The notes under the pieces are model-generated. The model saw nothing but the letters and a program-made list of their open reading frames with translations. It was not told where the DNA came from and ran no database searches. From NCBI RefSeq assembly GCF_024296865.1, contig NZ_CP101134.1, positions 2,170,001 to 2,234,000 of the forward strand: 64,000 nt of DNA, in the 5' to 3' direction. The DNA is from Sphingobacterium sp. LZ7M1 (GTDB taxonomy: Bacteria > Bacteroidota > Bacteroidia > Sphingobacteriales > Sphingobacteriaceae). This document shows, one piece after another, positions 33,129 through 44,116 of the stretch. How positions within the stretch are numbered: position 1 is the first letter of the stretch; every line of letters starts with the position of its first letter. A program made the translations under genes and the position numbers.

Positions 33129-33785
33129 ATGAAAGCAGTTGTCATAGGCGCTACAGGCGCTACAGGTAGGGAATTGGTCCTGCAATTGTTGGCAAATCCA
33201 AAAGTGGATTCGGTTAATGTATTGGTAAGAAGGCCTTTTTTTACACCTGATCCTAAATTACATGAAGTAATTGTTGATTTTGATCGTTTAGAGGATTTCA
33301 GTCACTTTATCATTGGTGATGTTGCTTTCTCTACTATGGGCACCACATTAAAGGATGCCGGCAGTAAAGAGGGACAATGGGTGGTGGATTATGATTACCA
33401 GTTGAAGTTTGCTGCCTTGTGCAAGCTCAATAGGTTCCATACCTTTGTGCTACTTTCCTCAGCCCAGGCTAATAAGAATTCCAGGTTCTTTTATACCAAA
33501 ATGAAAGGATTGTTGGAAGAGGGGATCAAGGCCTTGAACTTCCCCAAAATAATCATCGTCAGACCTGGTCCTATAGATCGTCCTAATAGCAAAAGAAAGG
33601 GAGAGCAGTATGCGGTCAGCACCCTTAAGTTCTTGAATAAGTTGGGTTTGTTTAAGCTATATAAACCAATCAGTACGATGATTCTGGCTAGGGCCATAAT
33701 GGATGCTGCCTTTGAGGATAAGGATGGTCTTATCGATATCTATAATCCTAAAGAGATATGGGATGAATTAGGTGAAAAAGCTTAA
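33129..33785 (+). CDS. NAD(P)-binding atypical SDR protein (HTATIP2/YwnB-like)
   Basis: 218 residues. The Rossmann motif is V-I-G-A-T-G-A-T-G-R-E-L-V (5-17). V-L-V-R-R-P-F follows as the cofactor-selecting strand (the arginine pair suggests NADP), then F-S-T-M-G-T-T and F-V-L-L-S-S-A-Q-A-N with the reduced active site of the atypical SDR group, where the Tyr/Lys pair appears as F-F-Y-T-K-M-K-G. R-P-G-P-I-D-R marks the C-terminal part. Substrate is unknown. Confidence 0.87.
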   Translation: MKAVVIGATGATGRELVLQLLANPKVDSVNVLVRRPFFTPDPKLHEVIVDFDRLEDFSHFIIGDVAFSTMGTTLKDAGSKEGQWVVDYDYQLKFAALCKLNRFHTFVLLSSAQANKNSRFFYTKMKGLLEEGIKALNFPKIIIVRPGPIDRPNSKRKGEQYAVSTLKFLNKLGLFKLYKPISTMILARAIMDAAFEDKDGLIDIYNPKEIWDELGEKA

Positions 33786-33966
33786 ATCATTCTTGAATTC
33801 CCTTTCATTCTATTGATTCAAGACAAAGATTTTTCAGAATCCATCATTATTTTGGCTTTTATGGCTATTTAAAATTCATTTTATTATCTTTAGGCGAATT
33901 TTAAAAAAGAGGCTTATCAACTCTTTGAATTTCACTAATAATTGCAAAATAATATCATTTCAATAG

Positions 33967-36186
<2,220 letters not shown>

Positions 36187-36203
36187 AATTTCTAAATATT
36201 TAC

Positions 36204-36237
36204 AAAAGCCCTTGTCTTTAAAGACAAGGGCTTTTTT
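36204..36237 (+). terminator. Terminator of icd
   Basis: AAAAGCCCTTGTCTTT pairs with AAAGACAAGGGCTTTT. Confidence 0.9.
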
Positions 36238-36327
36238 GTATTAAAGCTGTTGGATTCCATCGCTTGATATTGCCATTCTGCGTATTAATCATTATTTTTA
36301 ATAGAAAAACAACATAAACCTATATCC

Positions 36328-37179
36328 ATGAGCAATAACAGTAGAAGAAATTTTTTGCAACGCAGTGCATTGGGAGCTGCAGCGGTATTGACAAGTCCAA
36401 GTTGGTTAACTAGTCAGGCTGAAACTAAAGATTCAGGTTTGGCAGACCAAAATAGTCTGAAATTAGGAATAGCAGGCTATAGCTTTGTGAATTTTAATTT
36501 GGAACAGTCCCTGGCGATGATGAAAAGGATGGATGTAAGGTATCTTTGCATCAAAGATTTTCATTTGCCCCTGAATAGTACCGCAGAGCAGATTGCTGCA
36601 TTTCACAAGAAATTGGCTGAATCAAATGTGACGGGTTATGCTGTCGGCCCAATCTATATGAAGACCGAAGCTGAGATTGACAAAGCATTTGATTATTGCA
36701 AGCGGGTAGGTGTGAATTTGATGATCGGTATTCCAGAAATCAAAGATCTTCCGTATGTGGCCAAGAAAGCCAAAGAAAATAATATCAAGTTTGGAATCCA
36801 TAACCATGGCCCGGAAGATAAGATCTATCCGAATGCTACGGTTATATGGAACCATATCAAAGATTTGGATAAAAATCTAGGAATGTGTTTTGATATGGGG
36901 CATGATACCAGAGATGGACAAGATGCCATCAAAGATTATGTCAAATACAAGGATCGGATATTTGATATCCACCTGAAGAATGTGACAGCAGCTGATGCAA
37001 AGGGCTCGACATGTGAACTAGGACGTGGAGTGATCAATATCCCTGCCTTTGTAAAAGCCTTGTTGAAAAACAAGTACAGTGGTTGCTGCAGTATTGAATT
37101 TGAAAAGGACATGAAAGATCCGTTGGCTGGAATTGCAGAGTCGGTAGGTTACTTTAGAGGTGTGCTCAGCGCAGTCTAA
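36328..37179 (+). CDS. Tat-exported sugar phosphate isomerase/epimerase-like TIM barrel
   Basis: 283 residues. A twin-arginine signal with R6-R7 (N-N-S-R-R-N-F-L-Q-R-S-A-L-G-A-A-A-V-L) suggests periplasmic location after folding. A xylose-isomerase-like TIM barrel follows: G-I-H-N-H-G-P-E and C-F-D-M-G-H-D carry the metal ligands, F-D-I-H-L-K-N-V and the late S-I-E-F-E-K-D give the rest. Such exported barrels act on sugars or inositols; the substrate is unknown. Monocistronic. Confidence 0.88.
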   Translation: MSNNSRRNFLQRSALGAAAVLTSPSWLTSQAETKDSGLADQNSLKLGIAGYSFVNFNLEQSLAMMKRMDVRYLCIKDFHLPLNSTAEQIAAFHKKLAESNVTGYAVGPIYMKTEAEIDKAFDYCKRVGVNLMIGIPEIKDLPYVAKKAKENNIKFGIHNHGPEDKIYPNATVIWNHIKDLDKNLGMCFDMGHDTRDGQDAIKDYVKYKDRIFDIHLKNVTAADAKGSTCELGRGVINIPAFVKALLKNKYSGCCSIEFEKDMKDPLAGIAESVGYFRGVLSAV

Positions 37180-37198
37180 TATAAAATACAAGATCATT

Positions 37199-37233
37199 TA
37201 AAAAGGAATAATCAATTTGATTATTCCTTTTTG
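37199..37233 (+). terminator. Terminator after the Tat-exported TIM barrel
   Basis: AAAAAGGAATAATCAA pairs with TTGATTATTCCTTTTT. Confidence 0.85.
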
Positions 37234-37379
37234 TTTTTATAACGATCGAGAAGCATTCTGTACAGTTTTTTAATAGGAATTATTGAAACTTAATAATTTA
37301 TCAAATGTTTAATATTAAGCGTATGTTAAGTTATTTGAATCTAAAAATTAGGTAAATTAGCATATATAAACCTTTGTGT

Positions 37380-38726
37380 ATGAAAATCATAATTCTATTA
37401 TTGCTGAACTTGATGTTCTTGCATAGTTATGCGCAAAGAAATTTTTCGTTGATTCACCCCAAAAAGAATTCTTTCAAATTTGATCTCAGTGGAAACCTGG
37501 TCATTATCCCTGTCAAGCTAAATGGGGTTGAACTGGCATTTTTATTGGATACTGGGGTCAAAGAAACAATCCTTTTTGCCACTCCCCAAGATTCGGTTCC
37601 TTTGGAGAATGTTTCTAAGGTTAAGTTTTCGGGCATAGGGATAGAAGATGGGGTGGAAGGAATTATGGCAATTGGAAATGAGTTATTGGTCGGTAATACC
37701 TTGATCGACAGTCTGCATAATATATATGTTGTTGATGGTGAAGATCTAGATCTGTCCAGCCATATCGGTGTCCCAATTAATGGAATCTTGGGGAGCCACT
37801 TCTTTGAAGATTACCTAATAAAAGTAGATTATCTGAAGAAAAGGATCAGTATTTATGATGCTTATGATTACCCTGAAAAGTTGACCAATAAATTTACCAA
37901 GCTGCCAATTCAATTGGAGAGGAGCAGACCCTATGTACATATCGATGTTGATTTAGGGACACAAAAGGTTAAAGATGCAAAGATGCTTGTGGACATGGGC
38001 AATTCTGATGGTATGTTGGTTTTTCCATTTTTGCTGGATTCTTTTGTAGTTCATGAACCAAGTATTTATGATTTTATTGGTCGAGGTTTCAATGGTTTGA
38101 TCTTTGGTCGACGCAATAGGATAGAAGGTTTTGATTGGTCGGGCTTTTACATCAAGGAACCAATTGTATCTTATCCGGATTCCAATGCCGTGCATGCTGC
38201 GAAACTTGCTGTGAACCGTGTTGGGTCGATTGGCAATCAGGTATTGAAACATTTTCAGGTGTTGTTTAATTATCCCAAGAACGAGATCTATCTAAAAAAG
38301 AACCGGAATTTCGGAAAGAAATTCGAAATAAATATGTCTGGGATGGAGATCAAGCATGACGGACTGGAATGGACAAAGAGAAGACTGACCACGAACATTG
38401 GAAAAAGAGATTCAGAAAATCCGAACTCTGGTATCAATGTTTATAATTATGAAGAATTTAAATACGAATTTATTTTACGACCTATCTACAAAATAGCAAG
38501 TGTCAGAGAAGGCTCACCTGCGGATTTGGCAGGTGTGAAAGTGGATGATGAATTGCTCAAAGTCAATGGCAGCAGTGCCCAAAGTATGAAATTGAAGCAG
38601 ATAATTGGAAAATTAATGCATAAGGAAGGAGAGGAGATCCGATTGGTTCTCTTGCGGGGAACTGAAGAAGTGAAGGCTCAATTTATTTTAGAGGATCCTA
38701 TCCCTTTCCAGAAGAAACTGCAATAA
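37380..38726 (+). CDS. Secreted retropepsin-like aspartyl protease with PDZ domain
   Basis: 448 residues from the ATG at 37380, preceded by a TTG two codons upstream that I reject because the signal peptide MKIIILLLLNLMFLHSYAQ fits the ATG. The protease part contains the catalytic L-L-D-T-G-V-K-E-T-I-L-F (residues about 57-68); a second V-D-M-G-N-S near 205 resembles the other half of a fused dimer, but with D-M-G rather than D-T-G. A C-terminal PDZ domain follows (about 360-430; S-V-R-E-G-S-P-A-D-L-A-G-V-K-V-D-D-E). Likely in the periplasm or outer surface. The substrate is unknown. Confidence 0.85.
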   Translation: MKIIILLLLNLMFLHSYAQRNFSLIHPKKNSFKFDLSGNLVIIPVKLNGVELAFLLDTGVKETILFATPQDSVPLENVSKVKFSGIGIEDGVEGIMAIGNELLVGNTLIDSLHNIYVVDGEDLDLSSHIGVPINGILGSHFFEDYLIKVDYLKKRISIYDAYDYPEKLTNKFTKLPIQLERSRPYVHIDVDLGTQKVKDAKMLVDMGNSDGMLVFPFLLDSFVVHEPSIYDFIGRGFNGLIFGRRNRIEGFDWSGFYIKEPIVSYPDSNAVHAAKLAVNRVGSIGNQVLKHFQVLFNYPKNEIYLKKNRNFGKKFEINMSGMEIKHDGLEWTKRRLTTNIGKRDSENPNSGINVYNYEEFKYEFILRPIYKIASVREGSPADLAGVKVDDELLKVNGSSAQSMKLKQIIGKLMHKEGEEIRLVLLRGTEEVKAQFILEDPIPFQKKLQ

Positions 38727-38753
38727 AAAAGCCTTGATCACTCAAGGCTTTTT
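38726..38753. terminator. Bidirectional terminator between the PDZ protease gene and accA
   Basis: AAAAAGCCTTGA pairs with TCAAGGCTTTTT; overlaps the protease stop codon region and faces accA, which ends at 38756. Confidence 0.8.
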
Positions 38754-38755
38754 CT

Positions 38756-39709
38756 TTATTCGTTTACAACTCCCATTTTGCTGAATTTGTCGATTCGTTC
38801 AGCAACCAGTGTATCGCTATCCTTAGCGCCTAGAACGGCTAGGTCTGAAAGGATTTTATTCTTTACGTTCAAAGCAGTCGCTTCAGGGTCTTGGTGTGCA
38901 CCACCGATAGGCTCTTCAATGATACCATCGATCAATCCATTACCAAGCATATCTTCTGCGGTTAGTTTTAAGGCCTCTGCTGCTCTTTCTTTCTGGTCCC
39001 AGCTTCTCCATAGGATGGAAGAACAAGACTCTGGAGAGATTACAGAATACCATGTGTTTTGCAACATGTATACTTTATCTCCAATTCCAATACCTAAAGC
39101 TCCACCAGAAGCACCTTCGCCAATTACGATACAGATGATAGGCACTTTAAGAACGGACATTTCAAGTAGGTTTCTTGCAATTGCTTCACCTTGTCCACGC
39201 TCTTCAGCCTCTAATCCAGGATAAGCCCCCATCGTATCGATTAATGTGACTACAGGTTTGTTGAATTTCTCTGCCATCTTCATCAAACGCAGCGCTTTTC
39301 TATATCCTTCAGGGTTAGCCATTCCGAAATTACGGAACTGACGCTCCTTGGTATTCTTTCCTTTTTGGTGACCGATAACCATTACTGATTGACCGCCAAT
39401 GGTAGCAAAACCGCCAACAATAGCTTTATCATCACGTACGTTCCTATCTCCGTGCAACTCAATAAAGTCATCACAGATCAAGTCAATATAATCGAATGTT
39501 TGTGGTCTATCAGGATGTCTGGACATCTGAACTTTCTGCCAGCCAGTCATATTGCTATACACCTCAACTTTTGTTTGCTCGAGTTTTTCTTCCAATTCGC
39601 GAACTGTTGCGCCCATATCGACTTTGGTTTTTTCTTCTACTTGTTTAACCTTTTCGATTTGCGTTTGTAGATCAGCAATCGGCTTTTCAAAATCAAATGT
39701 TGTTTCCAT
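38756..39709 (-). CDS. accA: Acetyl-CoA carboxylase carboxyltransferase alpha subunit
   Basis: 317 residues, full length. It has [46 protein letters not shown], and the oxyanion-forming [11 protein letters not shown] motif. It transfers the carboxyl group from biotin to acetyl-CoA in the first step of fatty acid synthesis; AccD must be elsewhere. Start ATG at 39709; monocistronic here. Confidence 0.97.
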   Translation of the reverse strand: METTFDFEKPIADLQTQIEKVKQVEEKTKVDMGATVRELEEKLEQTKVEVYSNMTGWQKVQMSRHPDRPQTFDYIDLICDDFIELHGDRNVRDDKAIVGGFATIGGQSVMVIGHQKGKNTKERQFRNFGMANPEGYRKALRLMKMAEKFNKPVVTLIDTMGAYPGLEAEERGQGEAIARNLLEMSVLKVPIICIVIGEGASGGALGIGIGDKVYMLQNTWYSVISPESCSSILWRSWDQKERAAEALKLTAEDMLGNGLIDGIIEEPIGGAHQDPEATALNVKNKILSDLAVLGAKDSDTLVAERIDKFSKMGVVNE

Positions 39710-39899
39710 AATTACCTGTTTGGTGTCATTAAAGCGGTAGCTAAGTTACTTGTTTTTTAAGAATTATAAAATGTTATTTAATCATTAAGGAAAGATAAAC
39801 AACACCTAAAACTATTTAGTGATTGATAATAAGCCATATAACAAATTGTTGTTCGTACTTGTTTTGTGTACTATATAAAAAAATAATATCTTCAAGACC

Positions 39900-40781
39900 A
39901 TGAATGCAGCTGCCACAGAAAACAAACCAAAAATTCCTTGGGTATTTATAGGGAAGGTCATTCTCGTCATCATCATTATTGCTTTACACATCAATTTTGA
40001 ATACGATATCGAGAAAAGGAAACTATTGGCCCAATTCCTAAGAGGTCTGTATTCTTTCTTGATCCCAAGTATTGTCCTTTCCATGTTCCGCTTTCTGGTG
40101 ATCATGCTCTACAATGCACGGGATTCTCAAAAAAGAGAACGCGGTAACTTTGTGCTCGGTATCAATAGGCTTACAGCAGTATTGAATACGGTATTTTTTG
40201 TGATAGCAATCATGACTGCATTTGGCATTAATCCCAAAGACTTTATTACCAGCATTACCATCGTAGCCATGGCCATTGCGGTTATCTTTAAGGATTATAT
40301 TACCAACATGATATCCGGATTAATCGTTATGTTCTCTGAGCAGTTATCCGTTGGAGATAGAATCAAGGTGGGAGAGCATAAGGGGAGGATTATTGACATT
40401 ACCTTTGCCAATCTGGTATTACAGGATGAAGAGGACGATATTGTAATGGTGCCGAACAATCTGGTATTTACGGCTACTTTCATGAACCTGTCTGCACATC
40501 AATCCAGTCTTTTTACCGTTAAATTCGAACTTCCTCTGGAAGTATCCTTACATATTGAGGAATTAGAGGAGCATTTAAGGCTAAGCCTGACTACCCATCC
40601 AAATCTGGAAATCAAGGAAGATGAATTTCAGGTAAAAGTTTTAGAATTAGGTAAGGACTTCGTTCGTTATAAACTGGACCTTTACGCTGTAACCAACAGC
40701 AATAGAATGCATAGAAATATCGAGAATGAGATCTTGAAGGAGATAATCAAGTTCGAAAGAAATATCCTTAAATCTTCCTAA
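39900..40781 (+). CDS. Small-conductance mechanosensitive channel (MscS family)
   Basis: 293 residues. Four transmembrane helices; the pore-lining TM3 stretch A-M-A-I-A-V-I-F-K-D-Y-I-T-N-M-I-S-G-L is followed by the beta domain start F-S-E-Q-L-S-V-G-D-R-I-K-V-G-E-H-K-G-R-I and V-P-N-N-L-V-F. The C-terminal domain is short. It releases osmotic pressure. Its stop overlaps convergently with coaA by 14 nt. Confidence 0.92.
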   Translation: MNAAATENKPKIPWVFIGKVILVIIIIALHINFEYDIEKRKLLAQFLRGLYSFLIPSIVLSMFRFLVIMLYNARDSQKRERGNFVLGINRLTAVLNTVFFVIAIMTAFGINPKDFITSITIVAMAIAVIFKDYITNMISGLIVMFSEQLSVGDRIKVGEHKGRIIDITFANLVLQDEEDDIVMVPNNLVFTATFMNLSAHQSSLFTVKFELPLEVSLHIEELEEHLRLSLTTHPNLEIKEDEFQVKVLELGKDFVRYKLDLYAVTNSNRMHRNIENEILKEIIKFERNILKSS

Positions 40782-41712
40782 CCTTCACGCGCTTAATAAA
40801 GTGTTCAGAACCTTTCTTTAAGATTAGATCAGCTCTATAACGGGTTGGAAGGATATTTTCATGTAGGTTAGGCTTGTTGATCTCGTTCCAAATGGTATTG
40901 GCCATATCAAAGCTTTCCTCTTCAGTCAGGTTTGCATACTTATGGAAATATGAAGCCGTATTTTGGAAAGCAGTTGCTCTTAGGGATTCAAAACGGTCGA
41001 TATACCATTTTACGATATTTTTCTCATCCGCATCCACGTAGATGGAATAATCAAAGAAGTCAGAAACGAAGACGCCGTTCTTTCTTGAATTGACCTGTAA
41101 TACATTGATACCTTCCACGATCAATACATCCGGTTGTGAAATCACCAGTTTTTCATTGTTTAGAACATCATATTCCAAGTGCGAGTATAATGGCACGGTA
41201 ACCTGCGATTTGCCGGATTTTATGTCTGCAAGAAACTGTAGGAGTTTCTTGGTATCATAGCTTTCAGGGAAACCCTTTCTGTTCAGGATATTACGTTTGA
41301 TCAGCTCCTTGTTGGGATAAAGGAACCCATCCGTAGTGACCAATTCCACTTTTGGTTTATTGGGCAAAAGCGATAGAACTTTGGTCAGTACCCTAGCTGT
41401 GGTGCTTTTACCTACCGCCACAGAACCCGCTATACCAATTATAAAAGGTAGTTTTTGATGGTTCCTTTTGAAAAAAACATTGCTTTTTGAGTGCAGTTCC
41501 TGAAAGTTATGGATGTGTACTTCCAGTAAATGAGCCAAAGGGATATAGATATCCTCAATTTCATCCATTGTCAATGGCTCATTAAGGGCATGCAATTGAT
41601 CTAAATCTTTCTCTTGAATGGAGTGGCTCAACTGGCCGTTCAACCTTTTCCATTGTTCGCGAGTAAAGTTTTGGAACGGACTTGTAAAAGTATGTTCGCT
41701 GATTAAGGGCAT
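40768..41712 (-). CDS. coaA: Pantothenate kinase, type I
   Basis: 314 residues. The Walker A loop is G-I-A-G-S-V-A-V-G-K-S-T-T-A-R; V-E-L-V-T-T-D-G-F-L-Y-P-N, Y-D-T-K-K-L-L-Q-F, D-V-L-I-V-E-G-I-N-V-L and F-D-Y-S-I-Y-V-D-A are all family motifs. It phosphorylates pantothenate in the first committed step of CoA synthesis. Together with panD in this window (not adjacent) it links to CoA supply. The promoter TATATTTG lies 23-30 nt upstream. Confidence 0.97.
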   Translation of the reverse strand: MPLISEHTFTSPFQNFTREQWKRLNGQLSHSIQEKDLDQLHALNEPLTMDEIEDIYIPLAHLLEVHIHNFQELHSKSNVFFKRNHQKLPFIIGIAGSVAVGKSTTARVLTKVLSLLPNKPKVELVTTDGFLYPNKELIKRNILNRKGFPESYDTKKLLQFLADIKSGKSQVTVPLYSHLEYDVLNNEKLVISQPDVLIVEGINVLQVNSRKNGVFVSDFFDYSIYVDADEKNIVKWYIDRFESLRATAFQNTASYFHKYANLTEEESFDMANTIWNEINKPNLHENILPTRYRADLILKKGSEHFIKRVKVRKI

Positions 41713-41734
41713 AGCAATTTATTTTTTCAAGTCG

Positions 41735-41742
41735 CAAATATA
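41735..41742 (-). promoter_or_regulatory. -7 element of coaA
   Basis: Minus-strand TATATTTG, exact consensus, 22 nt before the coaA start at 41712. The -33 element is not obvious. Confidence 0.55.
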
Positions 41743-41745
41743 CAA

Positions 41746-42174
41746 TCAAGAAATGTTTTTTTCTTGGATTGTATCAATTAGATTACTTTCTATCACTATA
41801 GGGTTCATCAACATCTTGTGAACCGGACATTTCTCACCTATGGCATATAATCTTTTCTTCTGTTCTTCATCCAGATCGCCCTCAATAAAGATATTGCACT
41901 TGATATAGGTTGTTTGTTGTTGTTCACTCCGTTGAACTTCACTGGAAACCTTGATGTCAATTTTATCTACTTTCCATTCCTTGCGGTTTGCATACATCCG
42001 CATGGTAATGGCCTTGCAGGCACCCACGGATGAAAGCAATAGTTGGGTTGGTGCCAACCCTTTGTTTTGCCCTCCGACTTCGATGGGCTCATCTGCTAAA
42101 ATATTTAAATCCTCATAGGAAATAGTTGTTGTATAACTAGTTTCCCCAATACTCACTAAAACTTCATTTGCCAT
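41746..42174 (-). CDS. OsmC-family protein (YhfA-like)
   Basis: 142 residues. The core Q-N-K-G-L-A-P-T-Q-L-L-L-S-S-V-G-A-C-K-A-I-T carries one cysteine after the G-A motif; the second, in A-I-G-E-K-C-P-V-H-K-M-L, is the usual partner. These two cysteines form the peroxidatic pair in Ohr/OsmC proteins; the arrangement suggests the YhfA-like subgroup whose substrate is unknown. Starts 11 nt before the end of mgsA, so translation is coupled. Confidence 0.9.
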   Translation of the reverse strand: MANEVLVSIGETSYTTTISYEDLNILADEPIEVGGQNKGLAPTQLLLSSVGACKAITMRMYANRKEWKVDKIDIKVSSEVQRSEQQQTTYIKCNIFIEGDLDEEQKKRLYAIGEKCPVHKMLMNPIVIESNLIDTIQEKNIS

Positions 42175-42556
42175 AAATCTCTGTATCTTCTTCTAATAAT
42201 CCTTTAATAATCAATGATCCGGTTGCTGGGTTGGTTGCCAATGGTACATTCCAAAGGTCACAAATACGCATCAGCATTTGGATATCCGGCTCGTGCGGAT
42301 GTTTTCCAAGTGGATCCCTGAAAAATATAATACCTTGTATCTTTCCTTCAGCTGCCATAGCTGCTATTTGTGCATCTCCGCCTTTTGGACCAGATAGTTT
42401 TAATTCTACTTCTAAACCTGTTTGTTGGATGTAGGAACCTGTAGTTCCTGTTGCTACGAGGTGGGCTTTGGATAATCCTTCTTGATGATCTTTAACAAAA
42501 GCCACCATTTCGGCTTTCTTACCATCATGTGCAATTAAAGCTATTGTTTTTGCCAT
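42164..42556 (-). CDS. mgsA: Methylglyoxal synthase
   Basis: 130 residues. I-A-L-I-A-H-D-G-K-K carries the phosphate-binding and catalytic residues, S-G-P-K-G-G-D-A-Q-I-A is the phosphate loop, I-I-F-F-R-D-P-L-G-K-H-P-H-E-P-D the third conserved block with its aspartate. It converts dihydroxyacetone phosphate to methylglyoxal, a bypass in glycolysis at phosphate limitation. Coupled to the OsmC-family gene. Confidence 0.96.
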   Translation of the reverse strand: MAKTIALIAHDGKKAEMVAFVKDHQEGLSKAHLVATGTTGSYIQQTGLEVELKLSGPKGGDAQIAAMAAEGKIQGIIFFRDPLGKHPHEPDIQMLMRICDLWNVPLATNPATGSLIIKGLLEEDTEIYGK

Positions 42557-42691
42557 TTGAATGATATGTTTGCGTTCTGTTTTTAACCGCTTCGATAATA
42601 TAACAAAAATATTTTTACAAGGTTATTTTAAGGCTATTAAAATATCAATTTTATAAGAATTAGTGGGAATTATGACTTTCGATTAAGGAAA

Positions 42692-43756
42692 TCATAATTT
42701 ATCACGCAAAAACTGCCATACCGAGTTGTGTTTCTTTTCGCCATTTTTTTCCTTTTCTGCTATGAGGTCTAACACATAGGCATCAAGCATATTTTCGTTG
42801 TCACTGATCAACTTATCAGCTAAGGAGACAATTTTCTGGATATTCCCTGCTGAGGCAGCATCCAGAGCTGGTTCAATGGAGGATAGGTTGGAGGGTTCGA
42901 TTCTTATGTAATTGGAAGAATGCTGTACCGAACGAAACAATTGGTGGAGAAAATAATCATTGCTTTCTGAAGAGCTGCTGGTCATAATATCGACTAAGGC
43001 AGGTCCAATGGAAATCGCTTTCTGTTTTTTGAAATCCTCGTATTTATAGGCATTTTTTGCAATACCCGTTCCTAAGGAGAGGATATGTACATCATCGATT
43101 TTGAAAGTTTTGTAAGTCTTGAGTACTTCCAATAATGCAGAGATTGCAGGATTATGGGCAAACACCCCGCCATCAACCAATGGATACCGTGTTCCAGCCA
43201 ATGAATATATTTCGGCTACAGAGAAATAGGTAGGGGCGGCGGATGTTGCTCGACAAACATCCTTAAGATAGAAATCGCGGGACTCACCATGAGAAATCGC
43301 TTTCTGTTGTCTGAAGAGATGGTTTTTACGGAGTTCAATATTGTAGGCAGTAATAATACAGGGTTTGATCAGTTCACAAAGTTTTTGATCACCGAAATAG
43401 CTTTCCAAGACCCGTTCTTAGACTTTCTCATCATAGAGTTCTGTCAATAAACCGAATTGATTCAAGAATCGCCGCCAACTGCTTGTGGTAAATATTTCGG
43501 TTCCATGTTTCAGGTAAATATCAAGCGCATCTTTTGCGGAGAACCTTGGTTTCGTTGGATTTTGAGGGTCTGGACAAAGTAATATACTGATCAGAATACC
43601 ACCGGTGCTTGTTCCGGCAAAGAAATCAAAATATTCTGACAGGTGGGCATTTGGGTTGCCTGAAGCTTTCTTTAATTTTTGTTCGAGGGATACCAGCATC
43701 ATTCCGGGAATAATTCCTCGGATTCCACCACCATCGATAGATAAAATCCTTTTCAT
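42692..43756 (-). pseudogene. Patatin-like phospholipase gene with in-frame TAA
   Basis: The frame from ATG 43756 codes I-D-G-G-G-I-R-G (glycine-rich oxyanion loop) and F-A-G-T-S-T-G-G (nucleophile Ser50), then meets TAA at 43418-43420 after L-Y-D-E-K-V. In the same frame the protein continues E-R-V-L-E-S-Y-F-G-D, D-V-C-R-A-T-S-A-A-P-T-Y-F and the second catalytic residue in L-V-D-G-G-V-F-A-H-N-P-A to 42692. A full protein would have 354 residues. A stop within splits Ser and Asp of the dyad, so neither part alone is active. A nonsense mutation or sequencing error is likeliest; the second piece has a TTG that could restart translation. Confidence 0.85.
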
Positions 43757-43842
43757 TTTAGAGTTTGACCTAAGTTAGGGAAAGGAAATCAGAAAGGATA
43801 AATATTTTTCAAGAAAAATGCCTTAAAGCTCACGAAAAGTAA

Positions 43843-43850
43843 TATATTTG
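43843..43850 (+). promoter_or_regulatory. -7 element of tRNA-Ser
   Basis: TATATTTG, exact consensus, 12 nt before the mature tRNA 5' end. Confidence 0.6.
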
Positions 43851-43862
43851 CACCCACAATCA

Positions 43863-43950
43863 GGAGAGGTGTCAGAGTGGTCGAATGAGCAGACCTGGAA
43901 AGTCTGTATACGGGATGACTGTATCGAGGGTTCGAATCCCTCTCTCTCCG
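43863..43950 (+). tRNA. tRNA-Ser (anticodon GGA)
   Basis: 88 nt, with the long variable arm of a class II tRNA. The acceptor stem is GGAGAGG with TCTCTCC (one G-U). The anticodon stem CAGAC/GTCTG encloses the loop CTGGAAA, anticodon GGA. The T arm is GAGGG-TTCGAAT-CCCTC. The discriminator is G, as usual for serine tRNAs. Its 3' half is the likely prophage attachment site. Confidence 0.97.
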
Positions 43951-43958
43951 CTTCAAAA

Positions 43959-43992
43959 AAAAGGGGTCTATTTGCGAAAAATAGCCCCTTTT
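43959..43992 (+). terminator. Terminator of tRNA-Ser
   Basis: AAAAGGGG-T-CTATTT pairs with AAATAG-CCCCTTTT, with one bulged T. If attL is the tRNA 3' end, this terminator is part of the phage arm or is restored by it. Confidence 0.7.
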
Positions 43993-44044
43993 ATCTTTAA
44001 AAGCCGTTTTTAATCAATTAAACCAAGCTAAAAATAATAGTAAA

Positions 44045-44063
44045 ATACTAAATTACTTAGTAT
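44045..44063. promoter_or_regulatory. Palindrome ATACTAA-N5-TTAGTAT, prophage copy 1
   Basis: 7-5-7 inverted repeat 54 nt upstream of the integrase ATG. The same two 7-mers at the same spacing recur at 45623 and 51962. It is preceded (44027-44040) by GCTAAAAATAATAG, which also occurs exactly at 51925-51938. Confidence 0.6.
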
Positions 44064-44116
44064 TTACGTATATTAGCGAGCAAATGTTTTATGAATGTTT
44101 TATGAATGACCTATAG

